Shown here: positions 6,708 to 12,747 of the stretch, piece by piece
Numbering within the stretch: position 1 is the first letter of the stretch
Layout: each line of letters opens with the position of its first letter
Assembly (NCBI GenBank): GCA_937910975.1
Contig: CALEMZ010000482.1
Location: 1 to 13,845, forward strand
Reading direction: 5' to 3'
DNA length: 13,845 bases
DNA from: an uncultured Pseudorhodobacter sp.
GTDB taxonomy: Bacteria; Pseudomonadota; Alphaproteobacteria; Rhodobacterales; Rhodobacteraceae
Made by a program: the position numbers and the translations under genes
The notes under the pieces: generated by a model
What the model saw: only the letters and a program-made list of their open reading frames with translations
Told to the model about the DNA's origin: nothing
Databases searched by the model: none

Positions 6708-7997
6708 ATGCAAACCACCTTCACCCCGGACCAGCTGAAGGATCCGGCCATTGCCCGCAGCAATGAAATCTTGCGCTCTTGTGTGCATTGCGGCTTTTGC
6801 ACCGCCACTTGCCCCACCTATCAGGTGCTGGGCGATGAGCTGGACAGCCCGCGTGGTCGTATTTACCTGATCAAGGATATGCTGGAAAAGGGCCGTCCGG
6901 CGGATGCCAAGACCGTCAAGCACATTGACCGTTGCCTTAGCTGTCTTGCCTGTATGACCACTTGCCCTTCGGGCGTGCATTACATGCATCTGGTTGATAC
7001 CGCGCGGGAATATATTGAGAAAACCTATAAGCGCCCGCTGATGGACCGCCTGTTGCGCTGGACGCTTGCGCAGATCATCCCGCATCCAAAGCGCTTCCGG
7101 CTTGCGCTTTTGGGCGCCAAAATCGGGCGGCCCTTTGCCTTTTTGATGCCTGATGCCCGGCTGCGCGCGATGCTGGAAATGGCACCGAAAACCATCCCCC
7201 CCGTCAGCCGCAATGATGATCCGCAAAGTTTTGCCCCCGAAGGTCCGCGCAAGTTTCGCGTGGCCCTGATGACGGGTTGCGCGCAAAAGGCTTTAAACAC
7301 CGATATCAACGATGCCACGATCCGCATTCTGCGCCGTTTGGGCTGCGAAGTGGTGGTGGCTCGCGGCATGGGCTGTTGCGGCGCGCTGACCCATCACATG
7401 GGCAAGGCTGATCAAGCCCACGCCTCGGCGGCGAATAATATCAGCGCATGGATGGCGGAAAAGCGGGCAGGGGGGCTGGATGCTGTCGTCATCAACACCT
7501 CTGGCTGTGGCACCACGGTGAAAGATTACGGCCATATGTTCCGCAATGACCCGCTCGCGGCGGAGGCGGCAGAGGTTTCTGCCATGGCTATGGATATCTC
7601 GGAGCTTTTGGTGAAGATCGGCCTGCCGGAAGGGGCCGACAAGTGCCTCAAGGTCGCCTATCACGCGGCCTGTTCATTGCAACATGGCCAGCAGATCAAA
7701 ACCTTCCCCAAAGACCTTTTGAAACGCGCCGGCTTTACCGTGGTGGAACCCGCCGACAGCCATCTGTGCTGCGGCTCGGCAGGCACTTATAACCTGTTGC
7801 AACCTGAGATTAGTCAGCAACTCAAGTCACGCAAGGTTCAGACATTGGAGGCCACGACGCCCGATATCATCGCCGCTGGCAATATCGGCTGCATGATGCA
7901 GATCGGCTCGGGCACCAAAATCCCTATGGTGCATACCGTGGAATTGCTGGATTGGGCGACCGGTGGGCCAAAGCCCCGCGCCTTGCAGCAAGGCTGA
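6708..7997 (+). CDS. glcF: Glycolate oxidase iron-sulfur subunit GlcF
   Basis: Electron-transfer subunit of glycolate oxidase, 429 residues (E. coli GlcF is about 407). The N-terminus carries two 4Fe-4S motifs: CVHCGFCTATCP (C25, C28, C31, C35) and CLSCLACMTTCP (C76, C79, C82, C86). The C-terminal half holds the two Cys-rich CCG domains typical of GlcF, LutA/YkgE and heterodisulfide reductase HdrB: ALMTGCAQKALN then GMGCCGAL, and YHAACSLQHGQ then HLCCGSAGTYN. GGAG at 6698-6701 lies 6 bases before the ATG. It is the last gene of the glc operon and is cytoplasmic or attached to the inner membrane. Fe-S subunits of lactate oxidases look alike, but the arrangement with glcD and glcE settles the call. 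Confidence 0.95.
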   Translation: MQTTFTPDQLKDPAIARSNEILRSCVHCGFCTATCPTYQVLGDELDSPRGRIYLIKDMLEKGRPADAKTVKHIDRCLSCLACMTTCPSGVHYMHLVDTAREYIEKTYKRPLMDRLLRWTLAQIIPHPKRFRLALLGAKIGRPFAFLMPDARLRAMLEMAPKTIPPVSRNDDPQSFAPEGPRKFRVALMTGCAQKALNTDINDATIRILRRLGCEVVVARGMGCCGALTHHMGKADQAHASAANNISAWMAEKRAGGLDAVVINTSGCGTTVKDYGHMFRNDPLAAEAAEVSAMAMDISELLVKIGLPEGADKCLKVAYHAACSLQHGQQIKTFPKDLLKRAGFTVVEPADSHLCCGSAGTYNLLQPEISQQLKSRKVQTLEATTPDIIAAGNIGCMMQIGSGTKIPMVHTVELLDWATGGPKPRALQQG

Positions 7998-8035
7998 TGC
8001 AAGGGCGCGCAAAGCCTTAAATCTGCCTCAAATGC

Positions 8036-8066
8036 CCGGTATCGCGAAGGTTGAGATACCGGAGGG
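8036..8066 (+). promoter_or_regulatory. Hairpin overlapping the Shine-Dalgarno of the first protease gene
   Basis: CCGGTATC (8036-8043) and GATACCGG (8055-8062) form a perfect 8-bp stem with an 11-base loop. The last two G of the stem are the first two of the Shine-Dalgarno GGAGGG (8061-8066), which lies 3 bases before the ATG at 8070. In RNA this would partly hide the ribosome site; as DNA it is a dyad that a repressor could bind. No T-run follows, so it is not a normal terminator. A weaker pair, AAGGCT/AGCCTT (7990-8018), spans the glcF stop. Confidence 0.5.
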
Positions 8067-8069
8067 CCT

Positions 8070-8894
8070 ATGCCGATTTTGCCAATCCTGTCCCGCGCCG
8101 CACTTTGCCTGATGATCGTTTTTGCCCTGCGCGGAGTGGTCCACGCCGAGGAATCGACGCTGCGTCGCTTTGATACCAGCGATGAAAGCCGGGGTTGGAA
8201 CGCTGTGGGCCGGTTGAATATGGGCAAGCGCAGCTTTTGTACCGGCGCATTGATTGCGCCAAATTTGGTACTGACAGCGGCACATTGCCTTTTTGACGCC
8301 AAGTCAGGCGCGCGGATTAACCCGGCCGATATTGAATTCCTGGCAGGCTGGCGCAATGGCCGCGCTGCCGCCTATCGTGGCATTAAACATGCCATCGCCC
8401 ATCCCGAATATGTCTTTAGCGGGGCCGACAAGCTGACCCGCGTCTCCTATGATCTGGCGCTCCTCGAACTGGATCAACCGATCCGTATGACCTCGATTAG
8501 GCCCTTTGAGACCGATCCGATGCCCCTTAAGGGCGATGAGGTTGGCGTCGTTTCTTATGCCAAGGATCGCTCCGAGGCGCCAAGCCTGCAAGAGGTATGT
8601 CATGTGTTGAACCAAGAGTCACAGCTTCTGGTTCTGTCTTGCAATGTTGATTTTGGCGCCTCCGGCGCGCCGATTTTTTCGGTGCGCGATGGGGTGGCGC
8701 GGGTCGTCTCGGTTGTTTCCTCTAAGGCTGATTACGGCGGGGCCTCGGTGGCGCTTGGCACCACGCTGCAAGGCCCGCTGCAAACCCTGCGCGCCAGCCT
8801 AGAGGCTGAAAACAGTCCCTTCCAAAAGGCCGATCCCGCTCTGCGGGCCATGGAGCTAGGGGCCGGAAACAGCGCAAAATTCATCAAGCCATGA
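8070..8894 (+). CDS. Secreted trypsin-like serine protease (S1 family), first of tandem pair
   Basis: A 274-residue protein with an N-terminal signal peptide (hydrophobic core from about residue 5 to 24, probable cleavage after VHA-EE). It is therefore expected in the periplasm or outside the cell. The chymotrypsin-fold catalytic triad is complete: His72 in LTAAHCLF, Asp128 in SYDLALLEL, and Ser198 in FGASGAPIF (the GxSGxP form). Four cysteines (C57, C73, C177, C191) match the two usual disulfides of the fold, around the His and before the Ser. The sequence resembles V8-like/trypsin-like proteases of Rhodobacterales; the substrate is unknown. The ATG is supported by GGAGGG. The stop overlaps the next gene (ATGA at 8891-8894), and that gene is a paralogue. 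A short hydrophilic tail follows the protease domain (about 250-274). Confidence 0.88.
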   Translation: MPILPILSRAALCLMIVFALRGVVHAEESTLRRFDTSDESRGWNAVGRLNMGKRSFCTGALIAPNLVLTAAHCLFDAKSGARINPADIEFLAGWRNGRAAAYRGIKHAIAHPEYVFSGADKLTRVSYDLALLELDQPIRMTSIRPFETDPMPLKGDEVGVVSYAKDRSEAPSLQEVCHVLNQESQLLVLSCNVDFGASGAPIFSVRDGVARVVSVVSSKADYGGASVALGTTLQGPLQTLRASLEAENSPFQKADPALRAMELGAGNSAKFIKP

Positions 8895-9739
8895 TGAAAT
8901 GCGCCCTTGCCCCACTGCTTTGCCTTTCGCTTTGCATGCCCGCCATGGCGCAGGACGCAAATTCAGGGTTGGAGGCGCTGGGGCGCCGTGATCAGGTGCT
9001 GGGGTGGGAGGCCGTGGGTCGCGTCGACATGGGGCAAAACGGATTTTGCACAGGCACGCTGATTTCCCCCGATCTGGTGCTGACAGCGGCGCATTGCCTG
9101 TTTGATGTCACAACCGGCGAACCCTATGAACCCTCTACCATTCAGTTCCGCGCCGGGCTGCGCGATACCAAGATCATTGCTGCCGCCCGCGTACGCCGTG
9201 CTGTGCCGCATCCCGGCTACACACCGTTCATGGCGGTGAGTACCGATAGCGTTCGTCATGACGTTGCCCTGTTGGAGCTGGCCGAACCGATCCCGGTAGG
9301 CCGCGCCGCACCTTTCGCCGTGGCCGCGCCGAGCACAGCGACGCAGGTTAGCGTCGTTTCTTATGCGCGCGACCGCGAAAATACTCTGTCCTGGCAACGG
9401 GCCTGCCATATCAAAGAGCGGTTCTCCCACGTTATGGCATTTGATTGCGATGTGAACCACGGTGCCTCAGGTGCGCCAGTGTTTGACCTTTCGGGCGAGC
9501 GGGCCAAGATCGTCTCCATCATCTCCTCGGGCCATCGCGAGGGCGGACAAGCCGTCTCCTATGGTATGGAGTTGCCCGAAATTCTGGCCGATCTCAAATC
9601 CGCGCTACGTTCCGGCAAGGGGGTGTTTTTAGCCAAGGGCGATGCACCGCGCGCCCAGATCCGCCGGATAGGCGTAACCAGTGGCGATAAATCCGACACT
9701 GGTGCCCGCTTTGTCAAAGCCCGCAACAGCTCCCCTTGA
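8891..9739 (+). CDS. Secreted trypsin-like serine protease (S1 family), second of tandem pair
   Basis: A 282-residue paralogue of the preceding gene. It has a signal peptide (MMKCALAPLLCLSLCMPAMA, cleavage likely before QD). The triad is complete: His68 in LTAAHCLF, Asp124 in RHDVALLEL and Ser193 in HGASGAPVF. The same cysteine positions are kept (C53, C69, C172, C186). GWEAVGRVDMG and FCTGTLISPDLVLTAAHCL line up with GWNAVGRLNMG and FCTGALIAPNLVLTAAHCL of its neighbour, which shows a tandem duplication followed by clear divergence. Either ATG at 8891 or 8894 could start it; 8891 overlaps the upstream stop and is preferred. The C-terminal region from about 245 is a basic, variable tail. The stop codon lies inside the candidate heat-shock promoter of the next gene. 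Confidence 0.88.
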   Translation: MMKCALAPLLCLSLCMPAMAQDANSGLEALGRRDQVLGWEAVGRVDMGQNGFCTGTLISPDLVLTAAHCLFDVTTGEPYEPSTIQFRAGLRDTKIIAAARVRRAVPHPGYTPFMAVSTDSVRHDVALLELAEPIPVGRAAPFAVAAPSTATQVSVVSYARDRENTLSWQRACHIKERFSHVMAFDCDVNHGASGAPVFDLSGERAKIVSIISSGHREGGQAVSYGMELPEILADLKSALRSGKGVFLAKGDAPRAQIRRIGVTSGDKSDTGARFVKARNSSP

Positions 9740-9764
9740 AACCCTTTGCTGCACCTCCCAACTC
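9735..9764 (+). promoter_or_regulatory. Candidate sigma32 promoter for the small heat-shock gene
   Basis: CCCCTTGAAA at 9732-9741 is a close match to the -35 element of heat-shock (RpoH) promoters, with CTTGAA at 9735-9740. A C-rich block, CTCCCAACTC (9755-9764), stands about 14-16 bases later, where the CCCCAT-type -10 element is expected, though the match there is modest. The box overlaps the stop codon of the second protease. A start near 9770 would give a leader of about 90 bases, the length needed for the thermometer described next. A second CTTGAA (9814-9819) with CCGCAT at 9836 is an alternative that would give a very short leader. Confidence 0.5.
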
Positions 9765-9772
9765 TAAAGTGT

Positions 9773-9859
9773 CGGGTGCCAAAATGGGCCCGGCTAAGTT
9801 CTGATCGGCCCGTCTTGAAAGCAGGAGGGCCGCAGCCGCATCGCTTTACGGAGGATGAT
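9773..9859 (+). promoter_or_regulatory. ROSE-like RNA thermometer in the hsp20 leader
   Basis: Three successive hairpins can be drawn. The first pairs CGGGT-CC (9773-9780, one bulged G) with GGGCCCG (9786-9792). The second pairs CGGCCC (9806-9811) with GGGCCG (9827-9832). The third covers the ribosome site: TCGCT (9841-9845) faces AGGA (9852-9855) with a bulged G9843, extended by A9840-T9856 and C9839-G9857. TCGCT fits the UYGCU element that defines ROSE thermometers upstream of alphaproteobacterial small heat-shock genes, where warming opens the last hairpin and frees the Shine-Dalgarno. This was folded by eye only. Confidence 0.62.
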
Positions 9860-10354
9860 ATGCGCAACTTTGACTTTGCCCCGCTTTACCGTGCAACCGT
9901 CGGATTTGACAGGATTGCCGACCTGATGGATCGGGTTCTGACCGCCGATGTCAGCCAGCCGACCTATCCGCCCTATAACATTGAAAAAACTGATGAAAAC
10001 GCTTACCGCATTTCCGTGGCGGTGGCCGGTTTCACCCCTGACGAGCTGTCGGTGGAAGTGAAAGAGGCCATGCTGGTGATCGCCGCGCGCAAGGCCGAAG
10101 ATGCCACGCCAAGCCATTACCTGCACCGTGGCATCGCCACCCGCGCCTTTGAACGCCGCTTCGCGCTGGCCGATCATATGCGCGTGACCGGCGCGCTGCA
10201 TGAACACGGGATGCTGCATATTGAACTGATCCGCGAAATGCCCGAAGCTCTCAAACCGCGTCGCATCGAGATTACACGCAGTGACAAGACACTTAGGCAG
10301 CCGCAGATAGCCAAGCCCGAGGCGCTGGAATTGTCGAAAACCAATGAAGCCTGA
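9860..10354 (+). CDS. Small heat-shock protein, Hsp20/IbpA family
   Basis: An ATP-independent holdase of 164 residues that would bind unfolding proteins in the cytoplasm and pass them to DnaK/ClpB. The start is the ATG at 9860, behind GGAGG at 9850-9854. The N-terminus (MRNFDFAPLYRATVGFDRIADLMDRVL) is the usual IbpA-like opening. The alpha-crystallin domain runs from about 38 to 125, with YNIEKTDENAYRISVAVAGF, the DELSVEV strand and the hallmark A-x-x-x-x-G-M-L motif at 112-119 (ALHEHGML). The C-terminal I-x-I-type anchor is RRIEI (134-138), followed by a hydrophilic tail longer than usual (about 25 residues). It probably has its own heat-shock promoter and thermometer, and a strong terminator follows, so it is likely monocistronic. 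Read-through from the protease genes is possible. Confidence 0.93.
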   Translation: MRNFDFAPLYRATVGFDRIADLMDRVLTADVSQPTYPPYNIEKTDENAYRISVAVAGFTPDELSVEVKEAMLVIAARKAEDATPSHYLHRGIATRAFERRFALADHMRVTGALHEHGMLHIELIREMPEALKPRRIEITRSDKTLRQPQIAKPEALELSKTNEA

Positions 10355-10373
10355 AGGTGTGTCTTAAAATAAT

Positions 10374-10407
10374 GATGGGTGTAGCCAATCGGTTGCGCCC
10401 ATCTTTT
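10374..10407 (+). terminator. Intrinsic terminator of the small heat-shock gene
   Basis: A 13-bp stem, GATGGGTGTAGCC (10374-10386) with GGTTGCGCCCATC (10391-10403), closes on the 4-base loop AATC and contains three G-T wobbles. TTTT follows directly (10404-10407). It begins 20 bases after the hsp20 stop, the classical place. AAAATAAT on the other side gives a short A-tract, so it might also work on the minus strand. Confidence 0.82.
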
Positions 10408-10434
10408 ACCTAGCCGCAGCCGCTGTACGAATTT

Positions 10435-10504
10435 GCCATTGGCGCAGAAAATCGAACAGTGGCAATGGCCGCCAAATATGCTAGGCTATACGAAAGGCTA
10501 TAAG
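10435..10504 (+). promoter_or_regulatory. Candidate promoter/operator region of the response regulator gene
   Basis: An inverted repeat, GCCATTG (10435-10441) and CAATGGC (10463-10469), has a 21-base gap. Downstream, the 8-base string AGGCTATA occurs twice, 12 bases apart (10483-10490 and 10495-10502). The second copy continues to TATAAG (10499-10504), a plausible -10 element for a start near 10511, although no good -35 is seen. Roles are inference. Confidence 0.35.
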
Positions 10505-10538
10505 CACAAATCTATTTTTCATGGAAAGGTTATCAGGC

Positions 10539-11144
10539 GTGAAAATCCTCGTGGCGGATGATCATGACCTAGTGCGCGAAACTATCGCTGCCTTTTTGAT
10601 TGCTGAAGGGATAGAGGTTGCCGATACTGCAGCAACCCTGCCCGATGCGATCCAAGCCATGTCCCAAACCCGCTATGATCTGATGTTGCTGGATTATGAT
10701 ATGCCCTCGATGGCCGGGCTTTCGGGCCTTGTCCAAGCCTTGGCTGAAGGGCGTGGCACGCGCGTTGCCCTGATGTCCGGCAGCACGTCACGCGCATTGG
10801 CCGAAGCTGCGTTGGCGGCCGGAGCGATCGGCTATGTGCCCAAGAAAATGGCCTCTCGGGCGATGGTGGCGGCGGTCAGGCTGATGGCTAAGGGTGATAT
10901 TTTTGCCCCCATCGGCCTGTTGCAATCCGATGTTGCCCCCGGCGCACTGATGGCTATGCTGACCCGCCGCGAAACATCGGTGTTGCGCGGAATATGTGAA
11001 GGCAAATCCAACAAAGAGATTGCCCGCGATTTGACGCTTCAGGAAGTCACCGTGAAGCTGCATGTCAAAACCCTTAGCCGCAAGCTGGATGCCAAAAACC
11101 GCACCCATGCCGCGATGATCGCCCGCAACGGTGGGTTTTTTTAA
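10539..11144 (+). CDS. NarL/LuxR-type response regulator (orphan)
   Basis: A two-component response regulator of 201 residues that should act as a DNA-binding transcription factor once phosphorylated. I chose the GTG at 10539 (MKILVADDHDLVRE), because GGAAAGG (10523-10529) lies 9 bases upstream and receiver domains normally start so; the ATG at 10521 would add six residues but has no ribosome site. The receiver residues are all intact: D7 and D8, phosphoacceptor D52 in LLDYDMP, S80 in LMSGS, and K102 in YVPKK. The C-terminal LuxR-type helix-turn-helix is clear, with LTRRETSVLRGICEGKSNKE followed by VTVKLHVKTLSRKL and ending in NRTHAAMIA. No histidine kinase gene is near, so its partner and targets are unknown. 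Its last codons contain a terminator. Confidence 0.9.
   Translation: MKILVADDHDLVRETIAAFLIAEGIEVADTAATLPDAIQAMSQTRYDLMLLDYDMPSMAGLSGLVQALAEGRGTRVALMSGSTSRALAEAALAAGAIGYVPKKMASRAMVAAVRLMAKGDIFAPIGLLQSDVAPGALMAMLTRRETSVLRGICEGKSNKEIARDLTLQEVTVKLHVKTLSRKLDAKNRTHAAMIARNGGFF
11122..11142 (+). terminator. Intrinsic terminator formed within the end of the response regulator gene
   Basis: CCCGC (11122-11126) pairs with GTGGG (11131-11135) across the loop AACG, followed by seven T (11136-11142). The stem is short (5 bp with one G-T pair), but the T-run is excellent. The structure encodes the last residues (ARNGGFF) and reaches the first base of the TAA stop, so terminator and reading frame are shared. 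Confidence 0.65.
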
Positions 11145-11164
11145 ACAAAATCCCAAAGGTGGGA
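11144..11164 (-). terminator. Possible terminator of the aruI-like gene on the minus strand
   Basis: Read on the minus strand, TCCC (11164-11161) and GGGA (11154-11151) form a 4-bp stem with a 6-base loop, followed by TTTTGTTT. It lies 18 bases past the stop of the minus-strand gene and next to the opposite-facing terminator of the response regulator. The stem is short, so the call is tentative. Confidence 0.45.
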
Positions 11165-11181
11165 AGCGGTACTCTGGCCAC

Positions 11182-12747
11182 TCAATAATCCCGAACTTCA
11201 ATCAAGCGTGGCCCCGGCGTACCGATCACGCTGCGCAAAGCCTCTGGCTCTGGTGCGATGCAGGCATAGGGCATTGAGCAGGCCGCAGCAAAGGCTTCCA
11301 GCCCAAGCGGGGAAGGTGTGCAGCCGATCACCTCGGTATTGGCCTGCCGCATGGAGGCGGCAATTTCGCCATAGCCTGCGTTGTTCCAGACCAGATAGGT
11401 CACGTCCAGCCGCTCATCCACCGCGACCCGCAATTCGGCGGGCGAAAACTGCAAACCACCATCACCGATCAGGCAAAACACCCGTGCCGTGGGGTCTGCG
11501 ATTGCCGCACCCACGGCCGCACCGGGCGCAAAGCCCAATGCGCCAAAGCCGGTTGCGGCATTGAACCAGCCACCCGCGCGGTCGTGGTCATAAAGCAGGT
11601 TGCCCGCATAAACTGGCTGGGTGCTGTCGCCCACCACAATCGTGCCGGGCACCGCATCGCGCAGCGCCTCCAGAAACGCGATCTGCGCTGGCATCTCCAG
11701 CGATAAGCCCGCCACCTCCGCCCGCGCCGCCGCCATAGCAGCCGCCGCTCGCGGCGCGCCAGCGCCCGCCCGTGCGCGCACCCGGCCCAGCAAGGCTTCG
11801 CAAACCGTGCCAGCATCCGCCCGGATCATTAGCGCCGCAGGTTGCCGCGCCAATTGCCGCGCGCAGATATCCACGCGGATCATTCCCGACAGGTCCGGCA
11901 CACCGCCGCGAACATACATATCGTAATCCGTCGGCCCAAACTCCGTACCAATTGCCAGCACTTGGTCCGCCCCGGCGATCAGCGCCCGCACGGCCTCCAG
12001 ACTGGGCGAGGCCGCAACCCCAAGCCCATGCCCTGCCATGATCCCGCGTGCGTTCACCGTTTGCACCACTGGCGCATCCAAGGCCCCGGCCAAGGCGCGC
12101 AGCTGTGCTGCCGCCCCCCGCGCACCCCCGCCAGCCAAAATCAAAACCCGCGCCGCCCGGTTCAGCATCTCAGCCGCCTCGGCAATCTGCGCAGGCGCGG
12201 GCAGGGCAAGGGGCAAGCGCGGCACTTCGCCCGCAGCCACAGCCTCCATTCCCATCACATCCGTCGGCACCTCAATATGCACCGGGCCGGGCCGCCCCTC
12301 ATACATCGCAGCAAAGGCAAGGTTCAGGCAGCGGTCCAACACCTCCGGCCCCGTCACCTGAAAGCTGGGGCAAAGCGCGCGCACCATTCCCGCCTGATCG
12401 GGCAATTCATGCAGCAAGCCTAAACCCTGCCCCAAGCTTCCCCGCCGGTTTACCCCCGAAATCACCAGCATCGGCACCGAATCCGCACGTGCTTGCGCCA
12501 TCGCGGTCAAGGTATTCGTCAGCCCCGGCCCGGTGATCACAAAGGCCACCCCCGGCTTGCCCGACACGCGGGCATAGCCATCGGCCATGAAGCCTGCACC
12601 TTGTTCATGCCGGGGCGTGACATGCCGGATGCCCGATCCTGAAAGCCCGCGATAAAGCTCTATCGTGTGAACGCCGGGTATGCCGAACACCACCTCCACC
12701 CCGCGCGCGACCAGCCCCTCGGTCAATGCTTGCCCAACGGTTTTCAT
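11182..12747 (-). CDS. aruI: ThDP-dependent 2-ketoarginine decarboxylase, AruI-like (5-guanidino-2-oxopentanoate decarboxylase)
   Basis: A 521-residue thiamine-diphosphate enzyme of the acetolactate synthase/pyruvate decarboxylase superfamily. The catalytic Glu is E48 in PRHEQGAGFMADGYARVSGK, and the ThDP/Mg motif is GDGGLQFSPAEL (428-439) closing with NN at 455-456. The stretch FGIPGVHTIELYRGLSGSGI is what I remember as typical of Pseudomonas AruI rather than of biosynthetic acetolactate synthases. The reaction would be 2-ketoarginine to 4-guanidinobutyraldehyde plus CO2. Its ATG overlaps the stop of an AruH-like aminotransferase (ATGA, 12747-12744), which would supply that substrate. No small regulatory subunit gene follows, which also argues against acetolactate synthase. 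The enzyme is cytoplasmic. The generic family assignment is certain, the exact substrate less so; another 2-oxoacid is possible. Confidence 0.82.
   Translation of the reverse strand: MKTVGQALTEGLVARGVEVVFGIPGVHTIELYRGLSGSGIRHVTPRHEQGAGFMADGYARVSGKPGVAFVITGPGLTNTLTAMAQARADSVPMLVISGVNRRGSLGQGLGLLHELPDQAGMVRALCPSFQVTGPEVLDRCLNLAFAAMYEGRPGPVHIEVPTDVMGMEAVAAGEVPRLPLALPAPAQIAEAAEMLNRAARVLILAGGGARGAAAQLRALAGALDAPVVQTVNARGIMAGHGLGVAASPSLEAVRALIAGADQVLAIGTEFGPTDYDMYVRGGVPDLSGMIRVDICARQLARQPAALMIRADAGTVCEALLGRVRARAGAGAPRAAAAMAAARAEVAGLSLEMPAQIAFLEALRDAVPGTIVVGDSTQPVYAGNLLYDHDRAGGWFNAATGFGALGFAPGAAVGAAIADPTARVFCLIGDGGLQFSPAELRVAVDERLDVTYLVWNNAGYGEIAASMRQANTEVIGCTPSPLGLEAFAAACSMPYACIAPEPEALRSVIGTPGPRLIEVRDY

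Noticed and set aside
11182..12747. Acetolactate synthase large subunit
   Set aside because: The superfamily is right, but the overlap with an aminotransferase gene, the absence of a small subunit gene and the AruI-like N-terminal segment favour a 2-ketoarginine decarboxylase.
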